From Microtetraspora sp. NBRC 16547 (lineage in GTDB: Bacteria; Actinomycetota; Actinomycetes; Streptosporangiales; Streptosporangiaceae), in assembly GCF_030268965.1 (NCBI RefSeq), contig NZ_BSSE01000015.1, forward strand, positions 62,001-126,000: 64,000 bases of DNA, given 5' to 3'. Position 1 is the stretch's first letter, and every line of letters starts with the position of its first letter. A program made the position numbers and the translations under genes. The notes beneath the pieces were generated by a model. The model saw nothing but the letters and a program-made list of their open reading frames with translations, searched no databases and was not told the DNA's origin. This document shows positions 42,429 through 54,812 of the stretch, piece after piece.

Positions 42429-45140
42429 TCAAATGATGTAATCGCCGTCCCGCGCGGTCATGAGACGGCTCAGCTCGCCCCGGGTGGTGATGCCGAGTTT
42501 CGGGAAGATGCGCGACAGGTGCGTGCTGACCGTGCGGGGCGAGACGAACAGCCGCCGGCCGATCTCGCGGTTGGTCAGGCCCTCCGCGACGAGCTGCGCG
42601 ATTTGGAGCTCCTGGGGGGTGAGCCGGTCGCGGGCGTCGTGCTTGCGGCGGAGCCGCTCGCCGCTCGCGCGCAGCTCGCGTAGCGCGCGTTCCGACCAGG
42701 GCACGGCGCCGAGGGCGTCGAACGCCTCGGCCGCCGCGCGTAACGGCGCCCTGGCCTCGGCGGCGCGACGTTGGCGGCGCAGCCACGCGCCCCAGGCGTA
42801 CCGCAGCCGCGCCCGTTCGAACGGCCAGCCGACCAGGTCCTCGCGAAGCGCCTGCGCGAACAGCCCCTCGGCGGCCTCGTCGGGGGCGGTGACGGCTCTG
42901 ATGTACGCGAGCGCGACGCGCCCGACCGGTGACCCGCTCTCCTCGATCACCGGGGTCAGTTCGTCGGCGACCGCGCGCAGCTCCGCCTGCCGTCCGCTGA
43001 GCAGCGCCGCCTCCGCCAGGTGTGGCAGCGCCCACAACCGGATGTACTGGTGGAAGCTGACCTCGCTCGGGTCGAAGATGGGGCGCAACGCGTCCCAGGC
43101 CGCGCCGAAGGCTCCGTCGGCCAGCTCGGCGGCCCCTCGCGCGAGCTGCACAAGAGCCAGCATCGGGTACGCGCCCGCGGACAGGAACGCCCGTTCCACC
43201 TGCGCGGCGAGATCGCGCGCCACGTTCGTCGCGCCGCGCAGCGCGTGGATCTCCGCGGCTGCGGCGTCCGCGGTGAGCACCCACTGCGGCTGCCGGGTCT
43301 CCACGGCCAGCGCCCTGGCCTCGGCGGCGGCAATGACTCCGAGCCGGGTGTCGCCGAGCCGCGCCGCCGACGTCGCCTGCCCGACGAGCGAATGCGCCAG
43401 CGTCCCGAACGGCCCCCGCGTCCGCATCCCCGCGCTTGCCTCCGCGTACAGCCGGGCGCCCAGCGGGAACGCGCCGAGCGCGTTCGCCGCCGCGCCCAGC
43501 AATTGCAGGTTGTGCGGGCTGACCCAGCTCGCCCTGCTCAGCGCGTCGAGCTGGACGAGTATCTGCCTGCCACGCTCGACAGGAGAGATCATCGCTAGCG
43601 ACGAGACGAGCTGCGGGTCGTCTTTGGGTACGGCGAGCCGCTCGATCGCCGCGAGCACCGGCATGCGGCTCTCCCGCGTGGGGTTGGAGAAGTACCAGCG
43701 CATGCTGACCCCAGCCAGCCAGCGCAGCGCGAACTCCGAGCCGTCACGTGCGCGCATCTGGTCGAGGAACTCGCCCAGGTCGGACAGCCGGTCCACGCCG
43801 GTCCACACGAAATGCAGGACGAGGTCGCGAAAGTACGTGAGCCTGGACCGGTCGATCGGAGCGAGGTCTGCGTCCTCCGCCCGGCCGACGAGGCGTTCCA
43901 TGGCGGCACGGTCGCCGAGGTCGAAGGCCATGACGGCCGCGTCGACCAGCCGCGCGCCCCGGAGGGCCGGGTCCGCGGTGAGGTAGGCGGCGCGCTCCTG
44001 CGCCTCCAGCGCACGCCCCGCCGCGCCCCTGATTTCGGCGCGCATCGCGGCGGCGGCGAGCCCGGCGGCGACGTCGTCGTCGTGGGACGTCGCGGCGGCC
44101 GCCCGGTGCCAGATCCCGCGGTCGTCGTCATCGGCCAGGGTGGCGGCAAGCGCGGCGTGCGCCGCGCGTAATCGATCGGCCCCGGCCGCCTGGACGATCG
44201 CCGACCTGATCAGCGGGTGCCGGAACCTGACGCGCGCGGCGTCGGCCACGACCAGCCCCGCCCGGGTCGCCGGGGCCAGCGCGGCCGCCTCGATCGGCGC
44301 GCCCGCCAGCAGGGACGCGGCCCGCGTGTTCTCCTCGATCGCGTCGTCCTCGTTGACCGCGGCGACGAGCGCGAGGGTCCTGGTGTCGGCGGGCAGCACG
44401 GCGAGCGCCTGGGCGAACGCGCGCTCCAGCCGCTCCGTCAACGGCAGCCTGCTCGACGCGAGCATCTCCTGGTCCTGCCGGGAGGCCATCGCGGCGAACT
44501 CCATCAGTGCGAGCGGGTTGCCCGCCGCCTCGGCCAGCACGCGGGCGCGCAACGCGACGCCCAGGTCGGGCGCGACCCTCGCCAGCAGCTCCGCCGCCGC
44601 CTGGTCGATCAGCGGCGGCACGGTCAGCGCGGGCAGCCCCGACGTGACGAGCCTGGTCTGAGAGTCGGCGTCGTCGCGCAGGGTCGCCAGCAGCACCACG
44701 GCGTCCGAACGCAGCCGTCGGCCGACGAACGCGAGCGCCTCCCAGCTCGGCTCGTCCAGCCAGTGCGCGTCCTCGAGGGCGAGCACCACGGGCGTGTCGC
44801 TCGCCAGCGCGGACAGCCGGTGCAGCACGGACATCGCGCCGCGCAGCGGCCCGCCGTCAAGGTCGCCGGGCGCGAGCCCGGTCCCCGCCAGCAGCCTGCG
44901 CAGCCCCTCGTACGGGACCTGGCCTTCGGCGGGCACGCCGGTCGCGGTCAGGACGCGCGCGCCCCTGGCGGCGGCCTCGCCCGTGGCGGCCCCGAGCAGC
45001 GCCGACTTGCCGACGCCCGCCGCGCCGCTCAGCACGAGGGCCCCGCCGCCCTCCTTCAGGCCGTCCACGAGGGCCAGCAGATTCCGCAGTTCGGCGTCTC
45101 GTCCCACGAGGGCGTGCAATGCCACGACGACGATGCTCAC
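42429..45140 (-). CDS. LAL-family LuxR regulator
   Basis: ATP-binding regulator of 903 residues with Walker A GAAGVGKSALL near residue 39, Walker B-like VVLALEDAHWLDEP near 124, a long helical middle and a C-terminal LuxR helix-turn-helix (LTPQELQIAQLVAEGLTNRE, then VSPRTVSTHLSRIFPKLGI). It is not the same as the transposon-borne LAL protein beyond family level. It lies 73 bases upstream of the hydrolase gene on the same strand and probably controls it. GTG start. Confidence 0.92.
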   Translation of the reverse strand: MSIVVVALHALVGRDAELRNLLALVDGLKEGGGALVLSGAAGVGKSALLGAATGEAAARGARVLTATGVPAEGQVPYEGLRRLLAGTGLAPGDLDGGPLRGAMSVLHRLSALASDTPVVLALEDAHWLDEPSWEALAFVGRRLRSDAVVLLATLRDDADSQTRLVTSGLPALTVPPLIDQAAAELLARVAPDLGVALRARVLAEAAGNPLALMEFAAMASRQDQEMLASSRLPLTERLERAFAQALAVLPADTRTLALVAAVNEDDAIEENTRAASLLAGAPIEAAALAPATRAGLVVADAARVRFRHPLIRSAIVQAAGADRLRAAHAALAATLADDDDRGIWHRAAAATSHDDDVAAGLAAAAMRAEIRGAAGRALEAQERAAYLTADPALRGARLVDAAVMAFDLGDRAAMERLVGRAEDADLAPIDRSRLTYFRDLVLHFVWTGVDRLSDLGEFLDQMRARDGSEFALRWLAGVSMRWYFSNPTRESRMPVLAAIERLAVPKDDPQLVSSLAMISPVERGRQILVQLDALSRASWVSPHNLQLLGAAANALGAFPLGARLYAEASAGMRTRGPFGTLAHSLVGQATSAARLGDTRLGVIAAAEARALAVETRQPQWVLTADAAAAEIHALRGATNVARDLAAQVERAFLSAGAYPMLALVQLARGAAELADGAFGAAWDALRPIFDPSEVSFHQYIRLWALPHLAEAALLSGRQAELRAVADELTPVIEESGSPVGRVALAYIRAVTAPDEAAEGLFAQALREDLVGWPFERARLRYAWGAWLRRQRRAAEARAPLRAAAEAFDALGAVPWSERALRELRASGERLRRKHDARDRLTPQELQIAQLVAEGLTNREIGRRLFVSPRTVSTHLSRIFPKLGITTRGELSRLMTARDGDYII

Positions 45141-45202
45141 ACCGCACGCCCCGTGTCGTCCACCTCATGTGCCTGGCGGGCGGCGAGTCAGACGGGCGGC
45201 GG

Positions 45203-46207
45203 TTAACCGGCGGCGGCGCGGGGGCGGGCCGTGGAGGCGCGCACCACCAGCTCGGGCTCGAAGAGCAGCTCGCCGGTCGCGACCGCGGTCCCGTCGATCT
45301 GGTTGACCAGCAGCTCGACCACGGCCCGGCCCATCGCCTCGATCGGCTGCCGGATCGTCGTCAGCGGCGGATCCACGCACGTCATCAGCGGGGAGTCGTC
45401 GTAACCGACGACGGACACGTCCTGGGGCACCCGCAACCCCTGTCGGCGGGCGGCCCGGATCACCCCGAGCGCGAGCGGATCGCTGCCGCAGACGATGCCC
45501 GTCACATCCCGGGCGAGCAGCTTGGCCGCCGCCGCGTGGCCGCCCTCCAGCGAGTGCATGGTGTGCTCGACCAGCTCGCCGCCGGACGCCCGGAAGGCCT
45601 CCAGCTTGCGTGCGGACGGCATGTGGTCGGGCGGGCCGACAACGAGGCCGACGCGCTCGTGCCCGAGCGACCGCAGGTGGCCCACGGCCTGCTCGACGGC
45701 GATCGAGTCGTCACACGACACGCGGGGGAACTCCCAGTGGTCGGCGGCCGCGTTCACGAGGACCGTCGGCAGCCGCCGGTCGATCAACCTGAGGTAGTGC
45801 TCGTGCACCACCCCCGCCTGCGTGTACAGGCCGCCCGCGAAGACCACGCCGGACACCTGCTGCTGCAGCAGGAGGTCGACGTAGTCCGCCTCCGAGATGC
45901 CGCCGACGGTACGGGTGCAGAGCACGGGCGTGAACCCCTGCTGGGCGAGCGAGCCGCCGACCACTTCGGCGAACGCCGGGAAGATCGGGTTCTGCAGCTC
46001 CGGGAGCACCAGACCGACCAGTCGGCCCCGCTCCCCGCGGAGCTGCGTGGGTCGCTCGTATCCGAGCACGTCAAGCGCGGTGAGCACCGCCTCCCGCGTC
46101 GCGTCCGAAACGCCCGCCTTGCCGTTGAGCACGCGACTTACCGTCGCCTCGCTCACCCCCACTTTTTTGGCAACTTCGGCAAGTCGTCGCGTCATGGGCG
46201 CAAGCAT
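45203..46207 (-). CDS. LacI-family sugar regulator, copy B
   Basis: Repressor of 334 residues, a close paralogue of the gene at 40506: the first 75 residues are almost identical (RRLAEVAKKVGVSEATVSRV) and the sensor domains align throughout (GRLVGLVLPELQNPIFPAFA in both, DVSVVGYDDSPLM near the end). Differences cluster in the middle of the sensor domain, so the two may bind different sugars while sharing a similar operator. A near-palindromic box lies upstream. The target is unknown; the small lipoprotein gene is divergent from it. Confidence 0.93.
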   Translation of the reverse strand: MLAPMTRRLAEVAKKVGVSEATVSRVLNGKAGVSDATREAVLTALDVLGYERPTQLRGERGRLVGLVLPELQNPIFPAFAEVVGGSLAQQGFTPVLCTRTVGGISEADYVDLLLQQQVSGVVFAGGLYTQAGVVHEHYLRLIDRRLPTVLVNAAADHWEFPRVSCDDSIAVEQAVGHLRSLGHERVGLVVGPPDHMPSARKLEAFRASGGELVEHTMHSLEGGHAAAAKLLARDVTGIVCGSDPLALGVIRAARRQGLRVPQDVSVVGYDDSPLMTCVDPPLTTIRQPIEAMGRAVVELLVNQIDGTAVATGELLFEPELVVRASTARPRAAAG

Positions 46208-46238
46208 AGGACCGGCAATGCCAGTACTTTACGATCTT

Positions 46239-46254
46239 CGCGTTTGCAAGCGCG
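46239..46254. promoter_or_regulatory. LacI-type operator
   Basis: CGCGTTTGCAAGCGCG, a 16-base near-perfect dyad around TTGCAA, between the divergent LacI copy B and the lipoprotein gene. A TAAAGT -10-like box for the LacI gene lies beside it, which suggests autoregulation and perhaps control of the lipoprotein. Confidence 0.55.
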
Positions 46255-46322
46255 TTGAAAGGGATTCGCAAGGGGGCGTTTTTAATGTCGCCCCTCGTCA
46301 ATGATCACTAGGAAGGCACGTA

Positions 46323-46700
46323 ATGAGCATCGTCCGGAACTCCCTCGCCGTCGTCGCGGCGTCCGCCGTTCTCGCCCTGACCTCGGCCTGCGGAGGCGGC
46401 GCCGACAAGGTCGCCCTCTGCACGGAGGCGACCAAGGCGATGACGGACTACCAGACCGCGGCGGCCGCGGCCGGCGCGAACTTCGAGGGGCTCAACAAGG
46501 CCACCGCGGACTTCGCCGCCAAGCTCAAGGATCTCGGGGGCAAGGCCGACGGCGATCTCCAGAGCGCGCTGACGAAGTTCGGCGACTCCTTCGCCGACCT
46601 CAAGATCGACCCGTCGGACTCCTCCGCGGCGACCAAGGTCACCGAGTTCGCCCAGAAGGTCTCGGAGGCCGGCGCCGCGTTCGGCACCGCCTGCTCCTGA
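46323..46700 (+). CDS. Small lipoprotein, unknown
   Basis: Protein of 125 residues with lipobox LTSAC (Cys23), then a charged helical body (KVALCTEATKAMTDYQTAAA, ending FGTACS) that probably forms a helical bundle on the outer face of the membrane. The end Cys may pair with Cys in VALC. AGGAAGG precedes the ATG. Divergent from LacI copy B across an operator. Function unknown. Confidence 0.8.
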   Translation: MSIVRNSLAVVAASAVLALTSACGGGADKVALCTEATKAMTDYQTAAAAAGANFEGLNKATADFAAKLKDLGGKADGDLQSALTKFGDSFADLKIDPSDSSAATKVTEFAQKVSEAGAAFGTACS

Positions 46701-46767
46701 CGTCTACTCCCGACGGGACGTCTACTCCCGACGTCTGTTCCGGACGTCGGGGGTTCCCCAGCCCGAG

Positions 46768-46797
46768 AAGCCGCCGCGCCCCATGGCGCGGCGGCTT
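46768..46797. terminator. Bidirectional terminator
   Basis: Perfect 13-bp stem (AAGCCGCCGCGCC / GGCGCGGCGGCTT) with a 4-base loop between convergent genes. The flanking A and T pairs make it work in both directions. Confidence 0.85.
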
Positions 46798-46810
46798 CGC
46801 CGTTCGCCGA

Positions 46811-47119
46811 TCAGTACTCCAGGCCCCAGTCGTGCGGGCCGACCACGTAGCCGCCTCGCCTGCGCAGCAGCCACCCGTCGGCGACGAGGACATCCAGGCT
46901 GTGCCGTACGAACTCCTCGGGAAGGTCGGCGAGCCGTGCGACGTCGGCGACGGTGGCCGTGCGCCGGTCGACGTTCAGCGCGCAGACCGTCTCGTACACG
47001 CGCATGTCGTCGTCGCACACGCTCTGGACGTCCGCCAGCGGCCTGGTACCCGCCGCGCCCTCGCCGGAGACGTCACCGGCGAGCTCACGTGGCGTCCTGC
47101 TTGCGGCGGTCTTTCTCAT
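46811..47119 (-). CDS. Small winged-helix protein
   Basis: Protein of 102 residues. The last 65 read like a winged helix: RVYETVCALNVDRRTATVAD, then VARLADLPEEFVRHSLDVLV and the wing GWLLRRRGGYVVG. The N-terminal 35 residues are polar and probably disordered. It could be a small transcription factor; no family name is claimed. It ends near the bidirectional terminator and is followed upstream by two other small minus-strand genes. Confidence 0.65.
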   Translation of the reverse strand: MRKTAASRTPRELAGDVSGEGAAGTRPLADVQSVCDDDMRVYETVCALNVDRRTATVADVARLADLPEEFVRHSLDVLVADGWLLRRRGGYVVGPHDWGLEY

Positions 47120-47125
47120 GGCGGG

Positions 47126-47356
47126 TCACCTCTGGCGGGCTCCGCTGCGCAGGCGCATGGGGTCGATGTCCCGTTCGGGATACCGCTTGAGGTATTCCTC
47201 TTCGAGTTCTCTGGTGCGGGACGTGTGGCGCGCCAGCGCGTCGTCGGATCCGTGCAGCAGGGCGTCGTTCCTCGTTTCGTGGCAGTGGCGCATCTCCCGG
47301 AGGAGATCGTCGTCGTCGAGGTCCCGGGGGGCGACCCCCATCATTCCGGTCGTCAT
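47126..47356 (-). CDS. Small charged protein (DUF6158-like)
   Basis: Protein of 76 residues, acidic then basic, with DLDDDDLLREMRHCHETRND and LEEEYLKRYPERDIDP. This pattern matches small actinobacterial proteins annotated DUF6158; function unknown. The ATG at 47356 follows GGGAG at good spacing. It lies 6 bases upstream of the winged-helix gene, so the two are co-transcribed. Confidence 0.75.
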   Translation of the reverse strand: MTTGMMGVAPRDLDDDDLLREMRHCHETRNDALLHGSDDALARHTSRTRELEEEYLKRYPERDIDPMRLRSGARQR

Positions 47357-47366
47357 CACAGCTCCC

Positions 47367-47555
47367 TCAGACCTCGGTGGGCTTGTCCCAGCGCTCGTCG
47401 GGCATGCCGTCGGAGGCCCGGGCGTTGGGTGGATCGGATTCGGACGGGGTGTGCTCCTCGGCGAAGTCGGGCTCGTACTCGATCTCGGCGTCATATCCGG
47501 CGCCGGATCCGACGCCGCTCTCGCGGTCGCGCACACGGTCGTTTTCGCGTCGCAT
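47367..47555 (-). CDS. Small acidic disordered protein
   Basis: Protein of 62 residues, rich in Asp, Glu, Arg and Pro (YDAEIEYEPDFAEEHTPSES near the middle), with no fold signal. The ATG at 47555 follows GAGGAG. It lies 10 bases from the next small gene on the same strand, forming a three-gene run. Function unknown. Confidence 0.6.
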   Translation of the reverse strand: MRRENDRVRDRESGVGSGAGYDAEIEYEPDFAEEHTPSESDPPNARASDGMPDERWDKPTEV

Positions 47556-47781
47556 GCCGCTCCTCTGCCCGACTTTGCGGAAACCATGCGCACGCCGGCG
47601 GGGCATGTCCCCACCCGTCAGCGGCCCGCAGCGCGGTTCACGCCTCCCGGCGGGCCGTCTCATCGATCATGCTGGGCAAGCTTTCACAGCAAACCCCCAC
47701 ACCGGGTGACAAATAACCGGATTGGGTATCAACCGCATTGATGCGGACATGTGCTCGCATCGTCGCTCAAACGGGGGAATT

Positions 47782-47931
47782 ATGGCTGAAGCACCCAAGA
47801 AGAAGGCCGCGAAGTCGACGGGCAAGGCCAAGAAGTCGGCCATCAAGCAGGCCCGCTCCGCCAAGCAGTCCAAGAAGTCGTCGGGATCGACCGGCTCCAT
47901 GGAGCAGCGGCCGACGACCGAGAACGAATAG
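47782..47931 (+). CDS. Small Lys-rich basic protein
   Basis: Protein of 49 residues, mostly Lys, Ala and Ser (PKKKAAKSTGKAKKSAIKQA near residues 5-24), like the tails of histone-like proteins. It may bind nucleic acid (inference from charge). GGGGGA lies 5 bases before the ATG. An upstream in-frame ATG at 47722 would add 20 unlike residues. Single gene. Confidence 0.65.
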   Translation: MAEAPKKKAAKSTGKAKKSAIKQARSAKQSKKSSGSTGSMEQRPTTENE

Positions 47932-48084
47932 CTCACCGAAGGGCCGGGCACGTGATCCGGGCCCGGCCCCGGACGCCACGCCACGGACATCCCGGCGCCG
48001 ACGGCCCCGGGACGAGCTCGCCCGCCCCGGACCTCATGCCGCAGGGGTCCCGGCGTGACCCCGGAGGACACCCGGCGAGGCGGC

Positions 48085-51411
<3,327 letters not shown>

Positions 51412-51475
51412 CGTTTGTCCCGGAAAAGCGAGGATCAGTAGCACCGCTGGGCACTTGGGCTGATCTGGCAAAGTA

Positions 51476-51976
51476 ATGGACGTGCAAACCGCCGCCCTGC
51501 GCCCTCCTCTGCATCGCGTGAGCCGTACCGCGATCTGGTACTGGACCATCCGCGCGGCCCTCGGCTGGCTGGTCGTCATCGGCGCCCAGGTCGCCTGGAT
51601 GGTGGTCGCCGACGGCGACCACGACGCCATCCGGATCCCGGCGCTGGCCGTCACCGCCGTGCTGGCCGCCGCACATCTGATCGTCATGCCCCGGTGGCGG
51701 TACCGGGTGCATCGCTGGGAGACCACGCCGGAGGCCGTGTACACCCTGTCGGGGTGGTTCAAGCAGGAATGGCGTATCGCGCCCGTCTCGCGGATCCAAA
51801 CCGTGGACAGCGAGCGCGGCCCGCTGGAGCAGCTCTTCGGGCTGGCCAACGTCACCGTGACCACCGCCTCCGCGGCCGGGCCCATCACGATCAGCGGCCT
51901 CGCCCGCGAGACGGCCGACCGGATCGTGCACGAGCTCACCGCGAGCGCGCAGGCCACCGTCGGTGACGCCACGTGA
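51476..51976 (+). CDS. Bacterial PH-domain membrane protein (YdbS-like)
   Basis: Protein of 166 residues with two membrane helices (AALGWLVVIGAQVAWMVVAD and PALAVTAVLAAAHLIVM), then a bPH2 (DUF304) domain (PEAVYTLSGWFKQEWRIAPV, SRIQTVDSERGPLEQLFGLA). In Bacillus such proteins (YdbS/YdbT) occur in pairs and affect sensitivity to antimicrobial peptides; here too a larger partner follows with a 4-base ATGA-type overlap. Confidence 0.88.
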   Translation: MDVQTAALRPPLHRVSRTAIWYWTIRAALGWLVVIGAQVAWMVVADGDHDAIRIPALAVTAVLAAAHLIVMPRWRYRVHRWETTPEAVYTLSGWFKQEWRIAPVSRIQTVDSERGPLEQLFGLANVTVTTASAAGPITISGLARETADRIVHELTASAQATVGDAT

Positions 51977-53799
51977 GCGGCCCAGCGGAAACGAACGGCA
52001 CTACCGACGGCACAACGAACGGCACAACCGACGCCCCCGGCACAGCTGACGCCGCCGGCACAATCGACGCGAGCCGTACGGCCGACGTGCCCCGGACCGA
52101 GGAGTGGCGGCGGCTCAGCACCCGGATGCTGTTCGTCCACCCGTTCCACGTGGCCGTGCGCGCCGTGCCCGCCCTGCTCGGACTGCTGGTGGCCGGGTCG
52201 AACAAGGGCTTCCCGGGCCACCTCTTCAGCCTCGGCATCCTGGCGCTGATGATCGTGATCGGCGTGTTCCGGTGGGTCACCACGACCTTCCGGATCACGG
52301 ACGAGCACATCCAGGTGCGCAAGGGCCTCTTCCGCAAGCAGGTGATGACGGTCCCCCGTGACCGGGTCCGCACCGTGGACGTCACCTCGCACCTCCTCCA
52401 TCGCGTCCTCGGCCTGGCCCGGGTCGAGATCGGCACCGGCCGCTCGGACCAGAAGGGCGACGGCGCGTTGAAGCTCGACGCCCTCGGCACCGCCGAGGCC
52501 GCCCACCTGCGCGAGGAGCTGCTGCACCGCCTGGACACGGCGGGAGTCCGGGCGTCCGCAGGCGTTCCGGCCGGCACGGGAGCCGGAGCGGGAGCGGCAG
52601 CCGGCGATCACGCGCGGGGGCCCGGCGCCGCGGCCATCCCGACCGGAGTCGCGGCCATCCCGACCGGAGTCGCGGGCATCCCGACCGTCGCCGGCGTCGG
52701 CGACGTGCCGACCGCCCCGGTCGCGGGGACCTTCGGGCGGGAAAAGGAGACCGAGCTCGCCCGGCTTCAGCTCAGCTGGATCAGGTACGCGCCGTTCACG
52801 CTGTCGGGCGTCGTCGCGGTCGGCGTCATCGCCGGATTCGTGTCGCGGCTGACCAACGAGGGCGGCGTGGATCTCCGCCAGATCGGTGCGCTCCGCGACG
52901 GCTGGAAGTGGTTCACCGGCGTCCCCGTATGGAGCGCGGTCGCGGGGGTGGTCATCGCCCTGATCGTCTTCGTGGCGGTCGCCTCCACGTTGGGCTACGT
53001 CCTGTCGTTCTGGGGGTTCCGGCTCACCCGGCACTCCGGCGGGACGCTGCACGTCACCCGAGGGCTCATCACGACCCGGGCGACCACCATCGAGGAGCGC
53101 CGGCTGCGTGGCGTCGAGGTCAGCGAGCCGCTGCTGCTGCGTGCCGTGCGAGGGGCGCGGCTGATCGCGGTGACCACCGGCCTGCACTCCGGCCGGGGCG
53201 CCCAGCGCGGCGGGTCGATGCTCCTGCCGCCCGCCCCGGTCGCCGAGGTGGAGACGCTCGCCGAACGCGTGCTCGCCCCCCGTGGGGGTGACGGCACGTC
53301 GCCCGTGGTCGGGCCGCTCGTCCCGCACGGCCCCGCCGCGCTGCGCCGCCGGTTCACCCGCGCCCTCGGCGCGAACGCCGTGGCCGTGGTGGCGTTGCTC
53401 GCCCTGTGGGAATGGGCGGGCCTGCCGGCCTGGACCTGGATCACGGCCCTGGCGTTCATCCCGTTCGCGGCGCTGCTCGCGGCCGACCGTTACCGCAACC
53501 TCGGGCACGCGATGACCCGGGAGTACCTGGTCACCCGATGGGGATCGCTGGGGCGCAGACGCGTCGCCCTGGAATGTGACGGGATCATCGGCTGGAACGT
53601 CACGCGGTCGTTCTTCCAGCGCCGGGCGGGCCTGGCCACGCTGACCGCGACCACGGCCGCGGGGCGGCAGGGCTACCGTGTCCCGGACGTGGCGATGAGC
53701 GAGGCGATCGGCATCGCGACCGCGGGCATCCCCGGCCTGCTCGATCCGTTCCTCGCCGTCCCCGAAGAGCACGACCCGCACTTGAAAGGAACGCTGTGA
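51973..53799 (+). CDS. Multi-bPH-domain membrane protein (YdbT-like)
   Basis: Protein of 608 residues, partner of the preceding gene. The N-terminus is a low-complexity Thr/Gly/Ala tail (TNGTTDAPGTADAAGT), followed by three bPH2 (DUF304) units linked by membrane helices: DEHIQVRKGLFRKQVMTVPR, GGTLHVTRGLITTRATTIEE and MTREYLVTRWGSLGRRRV. An Ala/Gly/Pro-rich linker at about 195-255 holds repeated AIPTGVA units. It probably acts at the membrane in stress or antimicrobial-peptide defence by analogy only. It overlaps its neighbours on both sides by 4 bases. Confidence 0.88.
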   Translation: MSGPAETNGTTDGTTNGTTDAPGTADAAGTIDASRTADVPRTEEWRRLSTRMLFVHPFHVAVRAVPALLGLLVAGSNKGFPGHLFSLGILALMIVIGVFRWVTTTFRITDEHIQVRKGLFRKQVMTVPRDRVRTVDVTSHLLHRVLGLARVEIGTGRSDQKGDGALKLDALGTAEAAHLREELLHRLDTAGVRASAGVPAGTGAGAGAAAGDHARGPGAAAIPTGVAAIPTGVAGIPTVAGVGDVPTAPVAGTFGREKETELARLQLSWIRYAPFTLSGVVAVGVIAGFVSRLTNEGGVDLRQIGALRDGWKWFTGVPVWSAVAGVVIALIVFVAVASTLGYVLSFWGFRLTRHSGGTLHVTRGLITTRATTIEERRLRGVEVSEPLLLRAVRGARLIAVTTGLHSGRGAQRGGSMLLPPAPVAEVETLAERVLAPRGGDGTSPVVGPLVPHGPAALRRRFTRALGANAVAVVALLALWEWAGLPAWTWITALAFIPFAALLAADRYRNLGHAMTREYLVTRWGSLGRRRVALECDGIIGWNVTRSFFQRRAGLATLTATTAAGRQGYRVPDVAMSEAIGIATAGIPGLLDPFLAVPEEHDPHLKGTL

Positions 53800-54812
53800 C
53801 GCGCTACGGCCAGATGTTCGGCCCCGACATCACCTTCCTCGGCGTCGACCGCTGCGACGTGAACGACCCCGGTTCGTACGCCGACGCCGACGTGGTCATC
53901 CTGGGCGCTCCCTTCGACGGGGGCACCTCGCACCGGCCCGGAGCGCGGTTCGGCCCCAACGCCATCCGCCAGACCTGCTACCTCCCCCACGACGGCTCGC
54001 GGCCCAGTCTGGCGATGCGCGTCGACGCCCTTCAGGACATCCGCGTTCTCGACGCCGGTGACGTCGAGACGTACGCCGGTGACATCGAGGGCAGCCTGCG
54101 CGCCATCGAGGACGCGGTCGCCCGGATCTCCGCCTCCGGGGCGATCCCGATCGTCCTGGGCGGCGACCACACCATCGCGCTCCCGGACGCGACCGGCGTC
54201 GCCCGCCACCACGGCTTCGGCCGGATCTCCATGCTGCACTTCGACGCGCACGCCGACACCGGGGACATCGAGTTCGGCCACCTGCACGGCCACGGCCAGC
54301 CGATGCGGCGGCTGATCGAGTCGGGCGCGATCCGGGGCGACCGGTTCCTGCAGATCGGCCTGCGCGGCTACTGGCCGGGACCCGACATCCTCGACTGGAT
54401 GGCGGGCCAGCGTATGCGCTCGTATGAGATGACCGAGATCGTCCACCGCGGCCTCGACACGTGCCTCACCGAGGCGTACGGCATCGCGCTCGACGACTGT
54501 GACGGCGTGTATCTCTCGGTCGACGTGGACGTGTGCGACCCGGGCCACGCGCCCGGCACCGGAACCCCCGAACCCGGCGGCCTGAGCGCCCGGCAACTGC
54601 TCGACGCGGTACGGCGGACCTGCTACGAGCTGCCCGTCGTCGGCGTGGAGATCGTCGAGGTGGCTCCGCCGTACGACCACGCGGACATCACGGCCTACCT
54701 CGGCAACCGCGTGGTGCTCGAAGCGCTGTCCGGCATCGCCCGTCGCCGTAAGGACGCCGCCGAGGGCACCCGCTGGGACCCCTCCCAGCCTCTGCTCGAC
54801 GGTCGCCGATGA
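53796..54812 (+). CDS. speB: Agmatinase/ureohydrolase-family enzyme
   Basis: Enzyme of 338 residues that hydrolyses a guanidino group (agmatine, guanidinobutyrate or similar) to urea. Manganese ligands are all present: His in GGDHTIALP, HFDAHAD and SVDVDVCDPGHAPGTGTPEP. PFDGGTSHRPGARFGP is typical of agmatinases rather than arginases. The GTG start overlaps the upstream gene by GTGA, and its stop overlaps the next start by ATGA. Its link to the PH-domain membrane proteins is not obvious. The substrate is not proven by sequence. Confidence 0.87.
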   Translation: MTRYGQMFGPDITFLGVDRCDVNDPGSYADADVVILGAPFDGGTSHRPGARFGPNAIRQTCYLPHDGSRPSLAMRVDALQDIRVLDAGDVETYAGDIEGSLRAIEDAVARISASGAIPIVLGGDHTIALPDATGVARHHGFGRISMLHFDAHADTGDIEFGHLHGHGQPMRRLIESGAIRGDRFLQIGLRGYWPGPDILDWMAGQRMRSYEMTEIVHRGLDTCLTEAYGIALDDCDGVYLSVDVDVCDPGHAPGTGTPEPGGLSARQLLDAVRRTCYELPVVGVEIVEVAPPYDHADITAYLGNRVVLEALSGIARRRKDAAEGTRWDPSQPLLDGRR

